NCBI GenBank assembly: GCA_949357655.1 | Contig: CASHTG010000013.1 | Span: forward strand, 186,001-250,000 | Direction: 5' to 3' | DNA length: 64,000 nt | Source: Parascedosporium putredinis | Taxonomy: Eukaryota; Ascomycota; Sordariomycetes; Microascales; Microascaceae | Shown: one piece after another, positions 21,939 to 33,594 of the stretch | Layout of the letters: every line of letters starts with the position of its first letter | Numbering within the stretch: position 1 is the stretch's first letter | Program-made: the position numbers and the translations under genes | The notes under the pieces: model-generated | The model's database searches: none | What the model was told of the DNA's origin: nothing | The model's input: the letters and a program-made list of their open reading frames with translations, nothing else

Positions 21939-23658
21939 CGTGTGTAGCTTGGGTTGGGAAAAATGACGGGTATAGTATTCAAGTCAAAGTAGAGGGAGGT
22001 TTAGTCCAAGTCTAGAGATTGGCACTCACAGATCCAGAGGTCACGGTGTGATCATCGGTGGGGCTTTCATCATCTTTATAAATCTGAGATATCTCGCCGT
22101 CCTCGGCACACTAGGCGCAGCAGCCTTATAGACTCGTGCTACAATAGATCATTGTACATGGAGTGCCTGCGTCCAGTTCCACAGCTCCTCCCCCGAGTCG
22201 GTCCCGACGTTGGCCGAAAAATCAATTTGCAAGGTCGTACAGAAGAAGCAGAGTGATCGGCGGGGAGCAAAATTGCGTCGTCCAACCCCAATTGGCCCCC
22301 GCCGACTCCATTGCACATCGCAGCGTCATCAATTGATCCTTCTGCCCGATTCTGGCTATAACTGCGCCGACCCGCCTACATCAAGGCACAGCGGCCGCCT
22401 GCGCGCACCATCTCGCCTCCGCCGCCGGGGCTAGCCAAGCGGGCTAATCTCAGGGCCAAGATCTTTAGGGCGTGACTAGTGCACTCGATCAGAGCTTGGC
22501 GCGATGAGTCCTGACAACGCCAAGCACCGAGTCTATGACGTCAAGAACTAGCAGAGGGGAACGACTCGTGACGATGGTCGATCGACGCGACGGGTCAACA
22601 CATTTTCTGTAAAGAGAGGAAATGGCCTTTCTATCGTAGCTCTCATCACCATCTGTGTAGGGCTGGGAGCTGTGCAGTCAAAAATCTGCTATTAGACAAT
22701 TAGCCAGCTTGGCGGCGCAGACAAAGTGGATATATTGGCCACGAGCGCACAATTGAAATGGGCACCCGTGAGAATAGCCGGACCCTGCCTCGTTTGGCTG
22801 TGCTCGCAAGCGAGTAGCTTATTCAACTCGCTAGACATGCACCCCGCCTCGCCCATTTCTACAACCAAAATCGCGATGAACCGATGTTTCGACTATCAAG
22901 TTTTACACGGGCTGTAGTGGTGCACCGGTCCGCGCCGCGCCTCATGATAGGTGAGGGTTCAGCTGAAGTAGGGTTTCATTGACGCCACCGGATCAAACGC
23001 TGTCCCGCGTGCGTCAAGGAATCCGTGATAGAGTAAGGATTGAATCCAGACAGGCCCAAAGCACCCAATCGTAGACGCTGGCCGACAGATGGTGGGCTTG
23101 AACAATGGGCCCGAGGACAGCTCGTAGACTTTACCCCTGGTCTTTTCGTTGGGTCTGGTAGCTTTGGGTTATGCTTAATAGATGGGGCAAACGAGCAAAA
23201 GGTAATGCAGACGTAGTATCGAGGTAGGTTGGGAAGCATTTCCCCTATTTGGGCCGTGATACCGTTTACATCCGCCCGGTTCGAGCCACGGGGCGGGAGC
23301 GATCCTCTTCACCTCGTCGCATTGACCGCCCACAAAGGCTCATCACGAGAATTATCGTGTGCTTTTGTTATGCTGAGCAGGGTCTGGGAATCCTACCCTA
23401 CGTATGGCCTTTCCCTGCTTTTTGTGCGAAGAGAGCACTCTGAGTATAGCCATATGATATCACAATGCACGAAATCATCGATTGTGAAAACTTGGCCTGG
23501 ACACGAGCCGTTCTTTGCGGCTACCTGCTGTGGATGGTATTCTCTATGGCTATGTGACTAGGCTGCATGCCTGCGAAGGTGTGGCAGAGGTTGCGATGTT
23601 TACACTGCAGGAATTTTACACCGCCAACTTGACTGTCGAATCAAGTCATGTCAATAAT
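21939..23658. other. Long intergenic region without recognised genes
   Basis: About 1.7 kb. It includes the upstream region of the GPI-anchored protein. Short frames on both strands lack family resemblance and typical codon use. No repeat shared with the rest of the window, and no tRNA-like fold, was noticed. Confidence 0.4.
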
Positions 23659-24853
23659 CTAGGCAAGAAGCATCACCGCCGTTACCGCAAAGACTAGGAT
23701 ATCAGAGTATGTCACGCGCGCGGCTGAATTCTCGGGAACCGCCGTGCTGGATGTTGTGCTCGAAGAGTCGCTGCTGGTCGTGTTCGAATCAGATGAACCT
23801 GTAGAACCTGTAGAACCTGTGGAATCCGCGGAACCCGTAGAGTCCGTCGAGTCCGTAGACGCCGTGGACGCCGTGGAGGTCTTAGTAGTTTTGGTCGCGC
23901 TGGTGGCAGTAGTTTTAGTAGTAGTAGATTTGCTCGAGGAGCCTCCCGACGAGCCGGAAGAGCTACCGTCCAGATTTCCATTGATAACCCCATTCACAGC
24001 CTCGATGGATTTCCACGACCCGCTCTTATCGCCGTACACGTACTCGTCCCCGGTGCTGTAATCCGTCACCGCCATGCTCTGCACGTACATGCTAAACGGG
24101 CCCTTGGTATAATCCGTAGGACCGTGCGCCCACTCCACCGTCCCCTCAGCATTCGTCGCCTCGTCACCCGCCGACCACGAACCAATCTTGACCATCATGG
24201 GCGTCTGCGGGTACTCGGCTGTGCTCGCGTCGCCCGCCTCCAGCGTCCGCACGACGGTGCCGCCAACGGACCACGTCAGCCGCTCGCTCGTCCAGTCGAG
24301 GACGTAATCGACAAACTCCTCTTGGTTGTTGGCAACGGGCACGATGAGAAGACGCGAGCTCGGGCCGACGCCCTGGTCGAAGTACATGGTTTGCACGTTG
24401 GCGCCGTCGTAGCCCATCCACTCCATGTCGATCTCGTCCAGGTCGTCGGACTGCAGCACGAGCGAGGAGACGATGCCGTCGCCCGGCGAGGCCTTGAGCC
24501 GGATTTCGACGCGGCCAAACATGATGTAAAACGTGGACGTCAAGGTTGGGGCCTCGCCGGACTTGGATACCGTGAAGACGGCGCCCTCATCGCCGTACGT
24601 CGGGCCGCTGCCGGTGAAGTAATCGGATTTACCCTTGGTGAAGTCGATGCTGATGCTCGTACCGAGAGCGGGATCCGCCGGACAAGCTAAACAGGATCAG
24701 TTGATGAGTTTCATCTTGGCAGACTCGGAGACGAAAGATTGAAACCGGGGCGCTTACTCTTCTCGAGGGGTTGCAATCGGTCGAGGTTTGGGCTTGGCTC
24801 AACCCCAAAAGGGCGATGGTTGCCAAGCCTCCAAGCGCGCGCTTCGAAAACAT
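23659..24853 (-). CDS. GH16 cell-wall transglycosidase, CRH/UTR2 type, GPI-anchored
   Basis: Links chitin to beta-glucan in the cell wall; acts outside the plasma membrane. Two exons: 24853-24758 with the signal peptide (MFSKRALGGLATIALLGLSQ) and 24686-23659, split by a 71-base intron (GTAAGC donor, TTTAG acceptor). After the intron comes CPADPALGTSISIDFTKG, the usual start of the CRH catalytic domain. The active site DEIDMEWMG (about 24457-24431, nucleophile and acid/base Glu) is complete, followed by NVQTMYFDQG and a GTVEWAHG stretch. A Ser/Thr/Asp/Gly-rich linker (about 23960-23740) leads to a hydrophobic GPI-type tail (YSDILVFAVTAVMLLA). No chitin-binding module is seen. A one-base loss in a C run near 24770 explains the frame mismatch before the intron. 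About 375 residues. Confidence 0.85.
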
Positions 24854-27325
24854 GGTGGAGATCAAATATCGACTGATGAATTATGTATAAAAATGTAATC
24901 CCGAGAAGGAAAGAGAAAACGAAAAGAAAAAAGGCTAACAACGCGGCAAGGCTTATTGCGAGGGCTCAAACAGGCCGGACGAAAACGAAGGACGCTTGCA
25001 CACACGGGCACAAGGAGAAAAAGCGAGCGAATGGATTTGATAACGAATGTCAAGTTGCACCCCAACTCATGAGAGACAGGGCCCCTCGTGGAGGTATTTA
25101 ACAGATTTTCAATAGCAGTCAGGAGACGCGGCGCTAAAAATGTCTCCATTCTGATCCCCACCTCAGCGCGAGAAACTCGTATGCTAGTGACGCCTCACAT
25201 GGCTAACGCGGCACTCGTGTTCCAGACACAATCGGTGGGTCTCTCCCTTTGGCCGCGTAATCCCTCTAGCACCAAAAGAAAAATCGGAGAAGATGGCACC
25301 ACCGTGTCGGGAAAAACCAACATGAACGGGGGACCTCCTTTCATCCATCACTAGTATGGTCCAATAATTCTTCCCGTGTTCCTGGTTATGTGGGCCGCGA
25401 CGATTTCCTCGGCCGCGCCCCGCCCCGCGGCGATGAAAGGCGCTGGTATACTCGCCCAAGGAGATAGAATAAATAGGATCCTTGTTCCTTTGCACCATGT
25501 CCCTTGCAAAACCTCTCTTCAAGTGACAACAGCGTTATCCCTACGCACCATCTCACCGTAAGACTAGTGACTAGTCCTTTGGGCGGGGGTGTTGCCTTAA
25601 GTGTGGGTCGGGTCAGCTACAGATGCCGTCTTCCCCGAAGAAACTGTCGGTGATTGGCGTTTGCACTTATCAAAGATACGAGGGGAATGGTCGAAGAAAT
25701 CGGTCGTACTCTTCAAGAGGGGCTGCTCCGCCCCCTTTTACAAGCCAACGGCGAGACGAGGCCTAAGTCTGGTTGAGCGAAAGTGTGTTCTTAGTGTAAG
25801 TTGAAGCTGGGGTTTCCCCTCGGCTATTAGAGGTGCGCAGAAAGAACTATACTCTGCGTCTATCATAGTAGCAGAGCTCTCTGGCTGCCCGTGCTAGTAA
25901 TGTTGTCTCGTCAGGAATGCGGAGCAACTAATATGATCCCTGCACAGTAACAGTTCCACACAAATCTTCAACCTCCGCTTGATGTTAGTGCGATTGGGCA
26001 ATGTGCGTGTAAGATGAGACAGCGATGAATGCCAGAACGGTGTGTCGAAGAGCTTGCACTATTCCACCATCCGCAGTCTGGCAAGAAACAAGCTAGTTGA
26101 CAAGGAAACCGATATCGAGAACGATTTCTAGTCTAATTATTCGAAAGGATTCTCTTTCGATGTGTCTGCCTGTCGTCGTATTTGATTTATAATTATGTCT
26201 TCTTTGCTCCCAACCATTGTGTGGTTCTCGTGCTCTTAACTATCAGAGGCAGCCCTCTCGAGTTATGTCTCAACCGAAACCTACGCCGCATTCGCAATAC
26301 TGCCGCTTCATGGTTCCAATACCGCCGGTATTTCCACAATCGAGTCCAGTGCTGCCTGCCTTTACATCCGAGGTAATTTGTTAGCACATTTGCCGGCGGG
26401 GTATCCCTTCCACCAGGAGGGAGCATATAGGCGAAATTCCAAAGATCAGTGCGTCATTACATCGCCCAATTCATCTCATTGTTGACGTATTGGAACTATC
26501 CAGAAAAGAAAACCAAGCGGAGATGAATCCCTATCTGTTCTCTTGCCACTATATGAAACAAAGGAGCAACCACTCGTACTTGTTTCCAGTGTCGAATGGG
26601 GAGCGAAGCAAACGCGCGCGATTGGACGCAAGACGCACTGTTAGCTTTGGGGGCTGCTCGCTCTGTGTGGGAACTAAGCTGGGATGTTGGAGATACTGGC
26701 CGCATGGCGGCCCAAATGCCAACAGATAGGGTACCGAGATGCGCGCCCGATCTTAACATCGTGTTTCATAGGACTGGGCTTGGGCTAGGAACGAGCCGAA
26801 AGCAACCCTCAAACTAGCCGGGTCGACTGGAGAGTTCTATGGAAGCACCGGACTATTCAAATTTTACTAGCCGAGGTTTGCTGCGTAGCGCGATGCCAAG
26901 GTGAGGCGTTCCGCCTCTTCGTTGTGAGGGCGGCTGTGTTGGCGACAGTGCCAGCATTGGAGGGTCTAATCATGGTTGCGCAACAGTCTGCTCAAGGAAA
27001 TAGCGAATGCAGCTTCCTTGCTAAATTCTGTCTCTGGCAACATCGACCAGACCCTGGTCGCTGCAATGCAGCTTCTTTTGACAGCGTCGCTGTTCTCTTT
27101 TGCCTTTTCCACGCACGTCGAGAAGCGGTGGCGGCGCTTAGAAATCTCAGCCGTAGCCTGGTCCGGAGTCCATGCCCAAGAACCGGTACTATAAAAGGGC
27201 TGCGATACATCTATCCATTCAATGTTACGTTTTGATAATAATATCCACTTCCCCGAGGACATGGGTTTGAGTCCTGTTTGAAGCTCCGCAAACTAAATAG
27301 CAGACGCCGTTATACGACTGTCACC
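24854..27325. other. Long intergenic region without recognised genes
   Basis: About 2.5 kb, one of the largest empty stretches here. The part next to 24853 presumably holds the CRH promoter and the part before 27326 that of the membrane protein. Reading frames up to about 110 residues occur, but none resembles a known family or shows coherent exons. No repeat recognised. Confidence 0.4.
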
Positions 27326-28767
27326 ATGACGTCGGCTTATAATTGCTCCGCGCCCCCGGATAGTATCGAGCCCTATGGGGATATTGCGGGTCTTGGGGTA
27401 TGTACCAAAAAGCGTCGGGTGACTATCATATTCCTGAAATCGATAAGGAACTAACTTGGATTGAAATACAGGTCATGTACTCTTATCTCATCACCGGGTG
27501 GATGGTCGTTGCGTTGCTCATCGTGTATTATTGCACCGTCTTTGATCCCCGCTTGGACCCTTTCCGTTCGCGGACTGCAACTGGGTCCCAGAGGGCTTGC
27601 AGTATTCCAAACCCTGTTGATATAGTAATCCTGGGATCTTTGCGCAAGATTGGCAGTTTAATCCTGGATTATTCCTGCAACTGGAAATGTCTTCGATGGA
27701 TTCGATCATTTGAGTGGCCCTCACGGGATGACATGGAGTCAATATTGAATAAGGTACGAGCGGCACAACCCCTGCGGGCTTAATGCAATCTGCCATCTCA
27801 CACAGATGAATAATATATATAGTGCGTGCTTGCCTTTGCCGATATCCAGCTCTTCACCGGCCTCGCCCTCCTCATCAGTGGATATGCCATGATACCCAAA
27901 GGTCTCTCGTCCTACCACTGGCTCCTTGTCGTCCAGCTAGCATGGTTTTCTTCTCTGACCCACCTTTCCATGCTCTCGTTTTTGCGCAACTACCTTGTCA
28001 ATAACCCTAAAGCGATGCGCATACGAGGCTTCTTTACATTCCCGCTGGGCGCAATGTTGATGGTCGGCTTTATTTTCACTGGCTTCTTCGATTGGGAACG
28101 GCCCGACAATAAGCCTTCCCAGTATACCCGATGCCACCTTGAAGGCCCCTCTATGGACATCAAATCCGAAGTATGTCAGTTCATGATCATCAGAGTCCTG
28201 CTCTTGGTCTATTCTTACGCGATTCGAGCAGCCAAGATGCGGCTCGGCTGCGACTCAACTCTTCGAGGCAAAGCGAAGGGGTTCGCCCTGCATTCTTTTC
28301 AGCCCAAACTCATGGTACGAGTACAGAGATTGACACGGATGAATTCCCCCAAGACTCCTCTCAAGACTCTGGCCCAAAAGGAAAACATGATCGAAACTTT
28401 GTGGCATCTGTAATTGGCTCGTTCATGCTCACTCTACAGACCCAATTTGACTTGTTCACATCCTTCTTCGCCGAGGTAAGAAGAGAATCATATCATCATT
28501 AATTTGATAAAAGACTAATCCATGTACTAAGGTCTATTGGTTGCTTATTGCCGCCATATGGGGAACCCGTCAACTTCTAAAGACTAGGATGATAGGTCCT
28601 GTGGAAGAGAGTGATTGGACCTTTGGACAGATTTTCCCGCTTATTCTCCTGGTAGCACCACTTGCAGCAATGGTACAAAGCTTTTAGAGGCGGGAAGACA
28701 TCCAGATTCAATCAACGCCACCCATCCAGATGATACTCCAAGTCTGTCAAGCCACAGAAACCCCTGA
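27326..28767 (+). CDS. Multi-pass fungal membrane protein (first of a pair)
   Basis: Exons 27326-27397, 27472-27753, 27806-28475 and 28532-28767. The introns are 74, 52 and 56 bases, with GTATGT, GTACGA and GTAAGA donors and CTAAC/CTAAT branch points. The start is MTSAYNCSAPPDSIEPYGDI. About seven hydrophobic segments are visible, among them YLITGWMVVALLIVYYC, LFTGLALLISGYAMI, LLVVQLAWFSSLTHLSMLSF, GAMLMVGFIFTGFF, MIIRVLLLVYSYAI and VYWLLIAAIWGT. This is the layout of a common but uncharacterised Pezizomycotina integral membrane family with the SSYHW...LAWFSSLTHL motif. One-base losses near 27830 and 28300 shift the frame. A TAG at about 28686 may come from a third loss in a T run, after which the frame runs to a stop at 28765-28767. 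The true C-terminus is uncertain. Confidence 0.6.
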
Positions 28768-29922
28768 TGTGGTTTCTTTGATAGACCTAGAACCGATAGC
28801 CTTAGGTGCAAGCACTCAGCGTGGCAACTACGAAGAATCCGTTTTTCACCGTCAAATCAAAGCGTCCGTACTTAACATCGAGCCGCTCGGCTCAGATGAT
28901 CCAGCTGAAAGGGCACAGCAACTATATACAACTTATACTGAAAAGTCGACACTATTCCGAGGGACCCTGATTATCTCCATAATATCTTATATTGCCATCG
29001 CAATCCACATCGTGGTCCACAAGCCTATGGACATTATACAGCTCATAGCAAAGACGGCCGAATTAACTCTTCTCCCCATTTTCATGCCAATATTCTGGAA
29101 CTTGTCGAATATTATGTTAACCAAAACTCATCACCCACGTGGTTGGATATCAAACTACGTACGCCTCACACTCCTGACTATGATATTAGGGACGCAGATA
29201 GCTGCGTTTGCGGTCGAACCTGAACCTGGGGCTGTAGGGGCGGGGCAAGTATCGCTTCTCTCACCGCAATCATCATTTTGGGATGCGGTATGTTTGTTAT
29301 GTTTTGTTCAGGTCTACGCAGCCTACGAATGTCTTGCGATCGACCTTTATGGAAAGTTATTATAAGAAGGTTTATTCTCATCCTGCTTTTCATATCATCA
29401 ACGGTACTTCTCGTATCTCAGAAGGCCGCGACATATGACCCTGAATGGCAACTATACCCTGAATGGCTGGCTGCCCCAATAGTCTTAGGAGGGATGTGTT
29501 TTGGAATAGAGCTCCAAATCTGGCGAAAAGCGGATCTCGACCACGTGTGTTACAAACTGAGGGGTGCAGTCATCCTTCTCGAGATAACGATATTGGTTAT
29601 TGTGACGAACATTGACCTTGTCGTGGGGCAAATGCATGTTTTGTGTCCTCCCCTGATATTTGGGCCTTCTGGTGATTCGCGATTGGTTGCGTCGTGTATA
29701 CCGTTTGGCCCCTTTTGGAGAAGAAGGGCGTGCTTGACTGGCTGGAATCACGCAATGCCAGAGATTCCACTGGCGAGTAAACCTATGTTAGGGTATTCCA
29801 CCGTGACGCGCAGAGTCAAAATAGATTATGGTTATTGGAGAAATGGTGAGCAACATGCTTACCGTCTGTACCATATTCAGGTGACAAAGGACGTTAGCTT
29901 GAGATTTCTCACTATCGGCTAA
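28730..29922 (+). CDS. Second multi-pass membrane protein, or continuation of the preceding one
   Basis: Begins at or before MILQVCQATE, inside the end of the preceding gene. It is in the same frame as that gene's TAG-terminated reading, so one long protein interrupted at about 28686 cannot be excluded. Hydrophobic segments: GTLIISIISYIAIAIHIVV, LIAKTAELTLLPIFMPIFWN, YVRLTLLTMILGTQIAAFAV, FWDAVCLLCFVQVYAAYECL, FILILLFISSTVLLVSQKAA, WLAAPIVLGGMCFGIELQI and GAVILLEITILVIVTNIDLV. A one-base loss near 29360 joins two frames. The last 70 residues look atypical and may include an unrecognised intron, so the end at 29922 is tentative. No family recognised with confidence. Confidence 0.5.
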
Positions 29923-30424
29923 CTCATCTATAAGTCATTTGTGCCGTTACTAGGCTTATAACCAACGGTATATGTGGAGCCTTTTCCAGTTAAAGTGCTA
30001 TTCTGACAGTAGAGAGACGCCCGAAGGAGTGGCGCGTTTTGATCAAGTCCTCCACACATTAGCAGCGATTAACTTAGCATCAGGTGAAAGTTTTATCATC
30101 TTGTTAACACCATGTTTACCTCAGAGACCTATGAGTGAAACTTAGCCCTCCAATGAGGGTTGTTGTGCTAAGTGTGGGGCTCAAGAGATCCACGGGATTC
30201 GGATCTGGAACACTGGGAAGACTTTTGAGGATACATGTAGATTAGATGCTATCGTGTACGCTCGGCGATGTGGATCAAAGATATTACCCCCATGGAGTTC
30301 CGACACCCAGTAGGTTAAAGGCATTAGAGTTTTGAATCGAGGTTCATTAAGTGCGCCCCATGAGCGCAATATTGCAGCAGGCTAGTAACATCTCAAAGCT
30401 CCTCCCCAGATACTTGGTCATAAT
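29923..30424. other. Intergenic region, no feature recognised
   Basis: About 500 AT-rich bases between a plus-strand gene end and the 3' end of the minus-strand NmrA-like gene. No coding signal or repeat seen. Confidence 0.4.
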
Positions 30425-31650
30425 CTATCCAAAAAAGAAAACGGCGGTGCAGTCGTTCTTGTTCGCCCATTCTTCACACGGAGTCATCGGGCACTCAATG
30501 CCGTTCTAAGAGAAATATGTGAAGTTAACTCAGCCCTCAGAGCGCAAATCATCAAAGGCTGTGGATTGAGTTAAGTAGGCGCCTACGGCGCGCGACACGC
30601 ACCTCTACTAAGTCCTTGGCAGGCAGCTCGTACCCGCCGTCGTAGCCCGGCTCCGAGGTATAATCAAACATGTGGATGACCTCGATACCCAAGTCCTTAT
30701 CAAAAGTGGAAGCATGAGCTCCTCCTGCGACATTTGTTCGTAGCTCGCGCCCAACCGAGAATCTTGCCCCAGGACTCTATCCACTCGTGCCAGGAGAAAA
30801 AGGTGCCGGCGGCCATGTAGCCTTGCCGGGGGCGTTTGGTACACGGTGTAGGTGAAGTTTCCCATGTCAGAAACGGGGTCAAGATGCGGGCAAGCTTGTC
30901 GCGACTCATGGTGAATCGCATTTTGAAGCTCCCATACTCACTCTGAAGTGTGTTAGCATAGTACTATTTTCCTTATATTGCGCGAAGGGAGGCTGGGAAG
31001 TTTGGAAGGGTGGACAGGAGAAGGGGACAGGTAAATGATGAATCATACTCGTTTGAAGTACGCCTCGGGCAGGATGTTGTAGCTGGTGAAGAAATATCCC
31101 GTATGGATACACGACGTTTTAGCAGCCAACTCGAGATACTTCATCTCAAGATACAGGGGAAAGATATCGGCTTTGGTATCAAAGTGGTGGTATAGCTCCG
31201 TCATCTTGCCGCCCGTCGCCTTGCTAGCATGGCTCAACGTCGACACGAGAAAATCTCAAGCGTGTCCGCAGTCGTGGCCACAGCATCGGCAATGCTCTTG
31301 CTATGGCGATACTCTACGTCGTACGTGATGCGACAGCAGGTGATACCCTGATCCGACGCCGCAACCCGGTAGTCGTGGCGCATAAAAGCCTCCTAATAGT
31401 CAGTGACGCTAAAAGAAAGTTGGCGCCCTCAAAGGCCAAAACTAGCGTGCCGACGTCGTCGAGATCGGCGGCGACCACCTCCTCGGTGCCTGGGGCGTCT
31501 GCCAGGCCCTGGAAGGCGGCGGGGACTCCCGGTTGCAGCAGAGGCCTCGTATGCGGAATCAGGCGTTTTAGAAGAGACAGGCGACGATGTCATAGACAGC
31601 TCAGACTAGGCCGCCAGGGCGGGCGAAGGCGACAGAAAAGGTTAAACTGC
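30425..31650 (-). pseudogene. NmrA-like NAD(P)-binding protein, decayed at its 5' end
   Basis: NmrA-family proteins bind NAD(P) and act as redox-sensing regulators or reductases. Read on the minus strand: a weak N-terminus (about 31640-31560); FRIRGLC and ADLDD; LSHASKATGGKMTELYHHFD; LELAAKTSCIHTGYFFTSYN; PEAYFKR before an intron (about 31051-30956, TGCTAAC branch point); then GSFKMRFTM, MGNFTYTVYQTPP, YMAAGTFFSWHEWIESWGKI, EVIHMFDYTSEPGYDGGYEL and, after an intron (30602-30506), IECPMTPCEEWANKNDCTAV and the stop at 30425. Several one-base losses of the kind seen elsewhere occur. In addition, the N-terminal Rossmann part contains three in-frame nonsense codons where CAA, CGA or similar would fit. 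The glycine-rich nucleotide-binding motif is not intact, so the gene is probably dead, with repeats abutting its 5' end. Confidence 0.55.
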
Positions 31651-31694
31651 GGCAGCAGCCCATGAATGGAAGAAGGACCGCAGGACTGGACTAC

Positions 31695-31810
31695 AGGAAA
31701 ATTGCGGTCCATGGTGAACCGCAAGTATGAGTGGAGGATAAATGTGCGGTCCAGGCATAGATAGAAGGCTTGGGCATAGAAAAAGGAGCAGGCTATGGCA
31801 TGAATCCTAA
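31695..31810 (-). repeat. Copy of a ~110-bp dispersed repeat (copy 1, diverged)
   Basis: Contains GTGCGGTCCAGGCATAGATA and CATAGAAAAAGGAGCAGGCT. Its reverse complement follows the same order of words as the copies at 33.3 and 33.6 kb (ACGGTCCATGCA-like, CTCCTTTTCTATGGCCTT-like, GGATCGTATATTT-like). The most diverged of four copies. Confidence 0.55.
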
Positions 31811-32640
31811 GTATGAGCGCCGTGGAAGTGTGCGGTCTAGGCATGGACCGCAGATTGAGGCAAAACTACTATCAGCTATTCCTGTGCCAAAGTAGCTCGT
31901 GCACTTAGCAAAGATTCTATTGCCAGTGTAATTGGAAGAGCTTGTTGATTGTACTTGTGGTAGTGGTGGACCGCAATCTGCCTAAGCCCAGTCTTGCGGT
32001 GCTTTTTCTACTGGTGAGCTGCTTCAATAGCTTAAGCTTTTCTGTCGACTTTATCCGTCCTGGCCACCTTATTCCCTGGACTGCGCATGACACTATTGGT
32101 ATTCTCACGGTTCCCCTCCATTGTGAAGCTCTAGCACTAGGATTAACTTAGAGGTAGGTTGGTTGTGTAGGGTTAGAACAGCTGGGGCCTGTTATTGGCC
32201 CAGCGGGGCAACAACTAGTATAAGACATCACGGTCCGTGACTCATATTCAAATGTAGAGGTTAGGTATGACTTGAATCAAGTACTGGGAAGGGTATTGAG
32301 CTTCCTTTCCTCTAGGACCTATCTACCTCCTTATATAAACTTTTGTTTCTATACTATCCCGCCCTTGGCGGCCATCACCTTTCGGCTCTGTGGCTATATC
32401 AATGGATGTTGGATCCGATCGCCACGGATGGTCATGTTTGGAAGATCGTCGTGGAAAGTATCCGGTCGTTGCGGTTGGTCCGCGGCGATTCTGGCCCAGT
32501 TGGTTTTCTTCCCCTTGGAAGAAGATGACGGCTAGAGGAGGATGATTTGCGGAAGAAGATGATGTTGGATGTTCGTAGTGGAACGTATCCGGGCGTTACG
32601 GACGGTCAGCGGCGATTCCAGATTCACTTCGCTCTTCTTA
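31811..32640. other. Repeat-flanked intergenic sequence, no gene recognised
   Basis: About 830 bases between a diverged repeat copy and an LTR-like segment. Short frames are not convincing. Around 32430-32640 there are words related to the LTR surroundings at 12940-13000 (for example GGTCGTCGTGGAAGGT-like), suggesting this is also retroelement-derived. Confidence 0.4.
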
Positions 32641-32649
32641 TCGGTGGAT

Positions 32650-33015
32650 ATATTCAGTGATAGTGACATCATTGTGAATGTATGAGGGCACTAATAATGG
32701 GTACATCTTTCTAGCAGCCTAAGCGGACGAAATGATGCTTAAGCTGAGAGCGATTCTGGGCTCATAACTACTGAACAGATATTGGGGGTAAGTGTGTGTT
32801 CGTATTCGCTGCTTGGTTCCTCTATTAGGAGCTTCTCTATGTGGAAATCTATGGTCTTTATAGTTGCCATTTCTGGAACGCCGGATACTATCTTCCGGAC
32901 CGGGAGTAGGTATTGATCCGTTTGTGGGTCCCGAAACCGGTATCCGCAACAGATATCTGTTTCCATGACGGATAACTATTTCCAGCAGGAATCCTTCCAG
33001 CATCCTTCAACACAT
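32650..33015 (-). repeat. Solo LTR-like sequence, minus orientation
   Basis: Same family as the LTR pieces at 10-14 kb. In reverse complement it contains the TATA-like CTATAAAGACC, followed by the GGAACCAAGCAGCGAATACG-like block and the AGAATCGCTCTCAGC...TTAGGCTGCTAG end. It also keeps a diverged unit of the GGAAACAGATAT repeat (about 32945-32965). No coding part of the element lies next to it, so it looks like a solo LTR left by recombination, about 1.3 kb from the 3' end of the NRPS gene. Confidence 0.6.
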
Positions 33016-33039
33016 AGCACTGAGAAGGTCGGGCGTGGT

Positions 33040-33155
33040 CCAAGGTATGGATCGCAATTGAGTGTAGAAGAGAAATATGCGATCAAGCCCAGAGCCTAGG
33101 CAGATGCCATAGAAAAGGGGCGGTCTGATGCATGAACCGTAAACATGGGCACAAA
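33040..33155 (-). repeat. Copy of the ~110-bp dispersed repeat (copy 2, inverted)
   Basis: Reverse complement of the unit found twice downstream. It contains AAATATGCGATCAAGCCCAG, AGCCTAGGCAGATGCCATAG, AAAAGGGGCGGTCTGATGCA and TGAACCGTAAACATGGGCAC in order, matching the other copies base for base over most of its length. Confidence 0.7.
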
Positions 33156-33307
33156 ACGAACATGCGGTCCAGGCATGAGGCGCAAGGAGAACCTCAGATA
33201 GATGACTAAGAAAGTCGAACGGATAGCGTTCGACTTTCAAGCAATCCTGAGTCCCGAGGTATCGTTTGATTGCCTCACGGCGCCACTTCTATAGACCGCA
33301 TATTTCA

Positions 33308-33415
33308 TTTGTGCCTGAGCTTACGGTCCATGCACTGGTCCGCTCCTTTTCTATGGCCTTCGCCTAGGCTCTGCGCCTGGATCGTATATTTCCTCTCTGC
33401 TTAGAATTGTGGGCC
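33308..33415 (+). repeat. Copy of the ~110-bp dispersed repeat (copy 3)
   Basis: Runs from TTTGTGCCTGAGCTTACGGT through CTCCTTTTCTATGGCCTTCG and CCTAGGCTCTGCGCCTGGAT to TATATTTCCTCTCTGCTTAG and AATTG. It is nearly identical to copy 4 about 290 bases further on, in the same orientation. Confidence 0.75.
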
Positions 33416-33594
33416 ATAAGTGCCTTGACTTGGACCGTGAACGACCTTCCTCATCCTGCGGTCCGGCCTCCGTCCCGCCACGGCAACTTGCCTACTCTGT
33501 CGACCCATCGTCCGTATGGCTAACATCGCCGTGGTCCTCCTTGGTCCATTGGCCCACGACACATCCACGGCCCCACCTTGGCCCACATACTTTT

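Noticed and set aside
22200..22440. Small basic frame of about 74 residues as a gene.
   Set aside because: Arg-rich composition from GC-skewed sequence, no signal peptide or family match, and no splice signals extending it.
23270..23320. Possible tRNA B-box (GGTTCGAGCC).
   Set aside because: No matching acceptor stem, A-box or anticodon arm could be drawn around it by eye.
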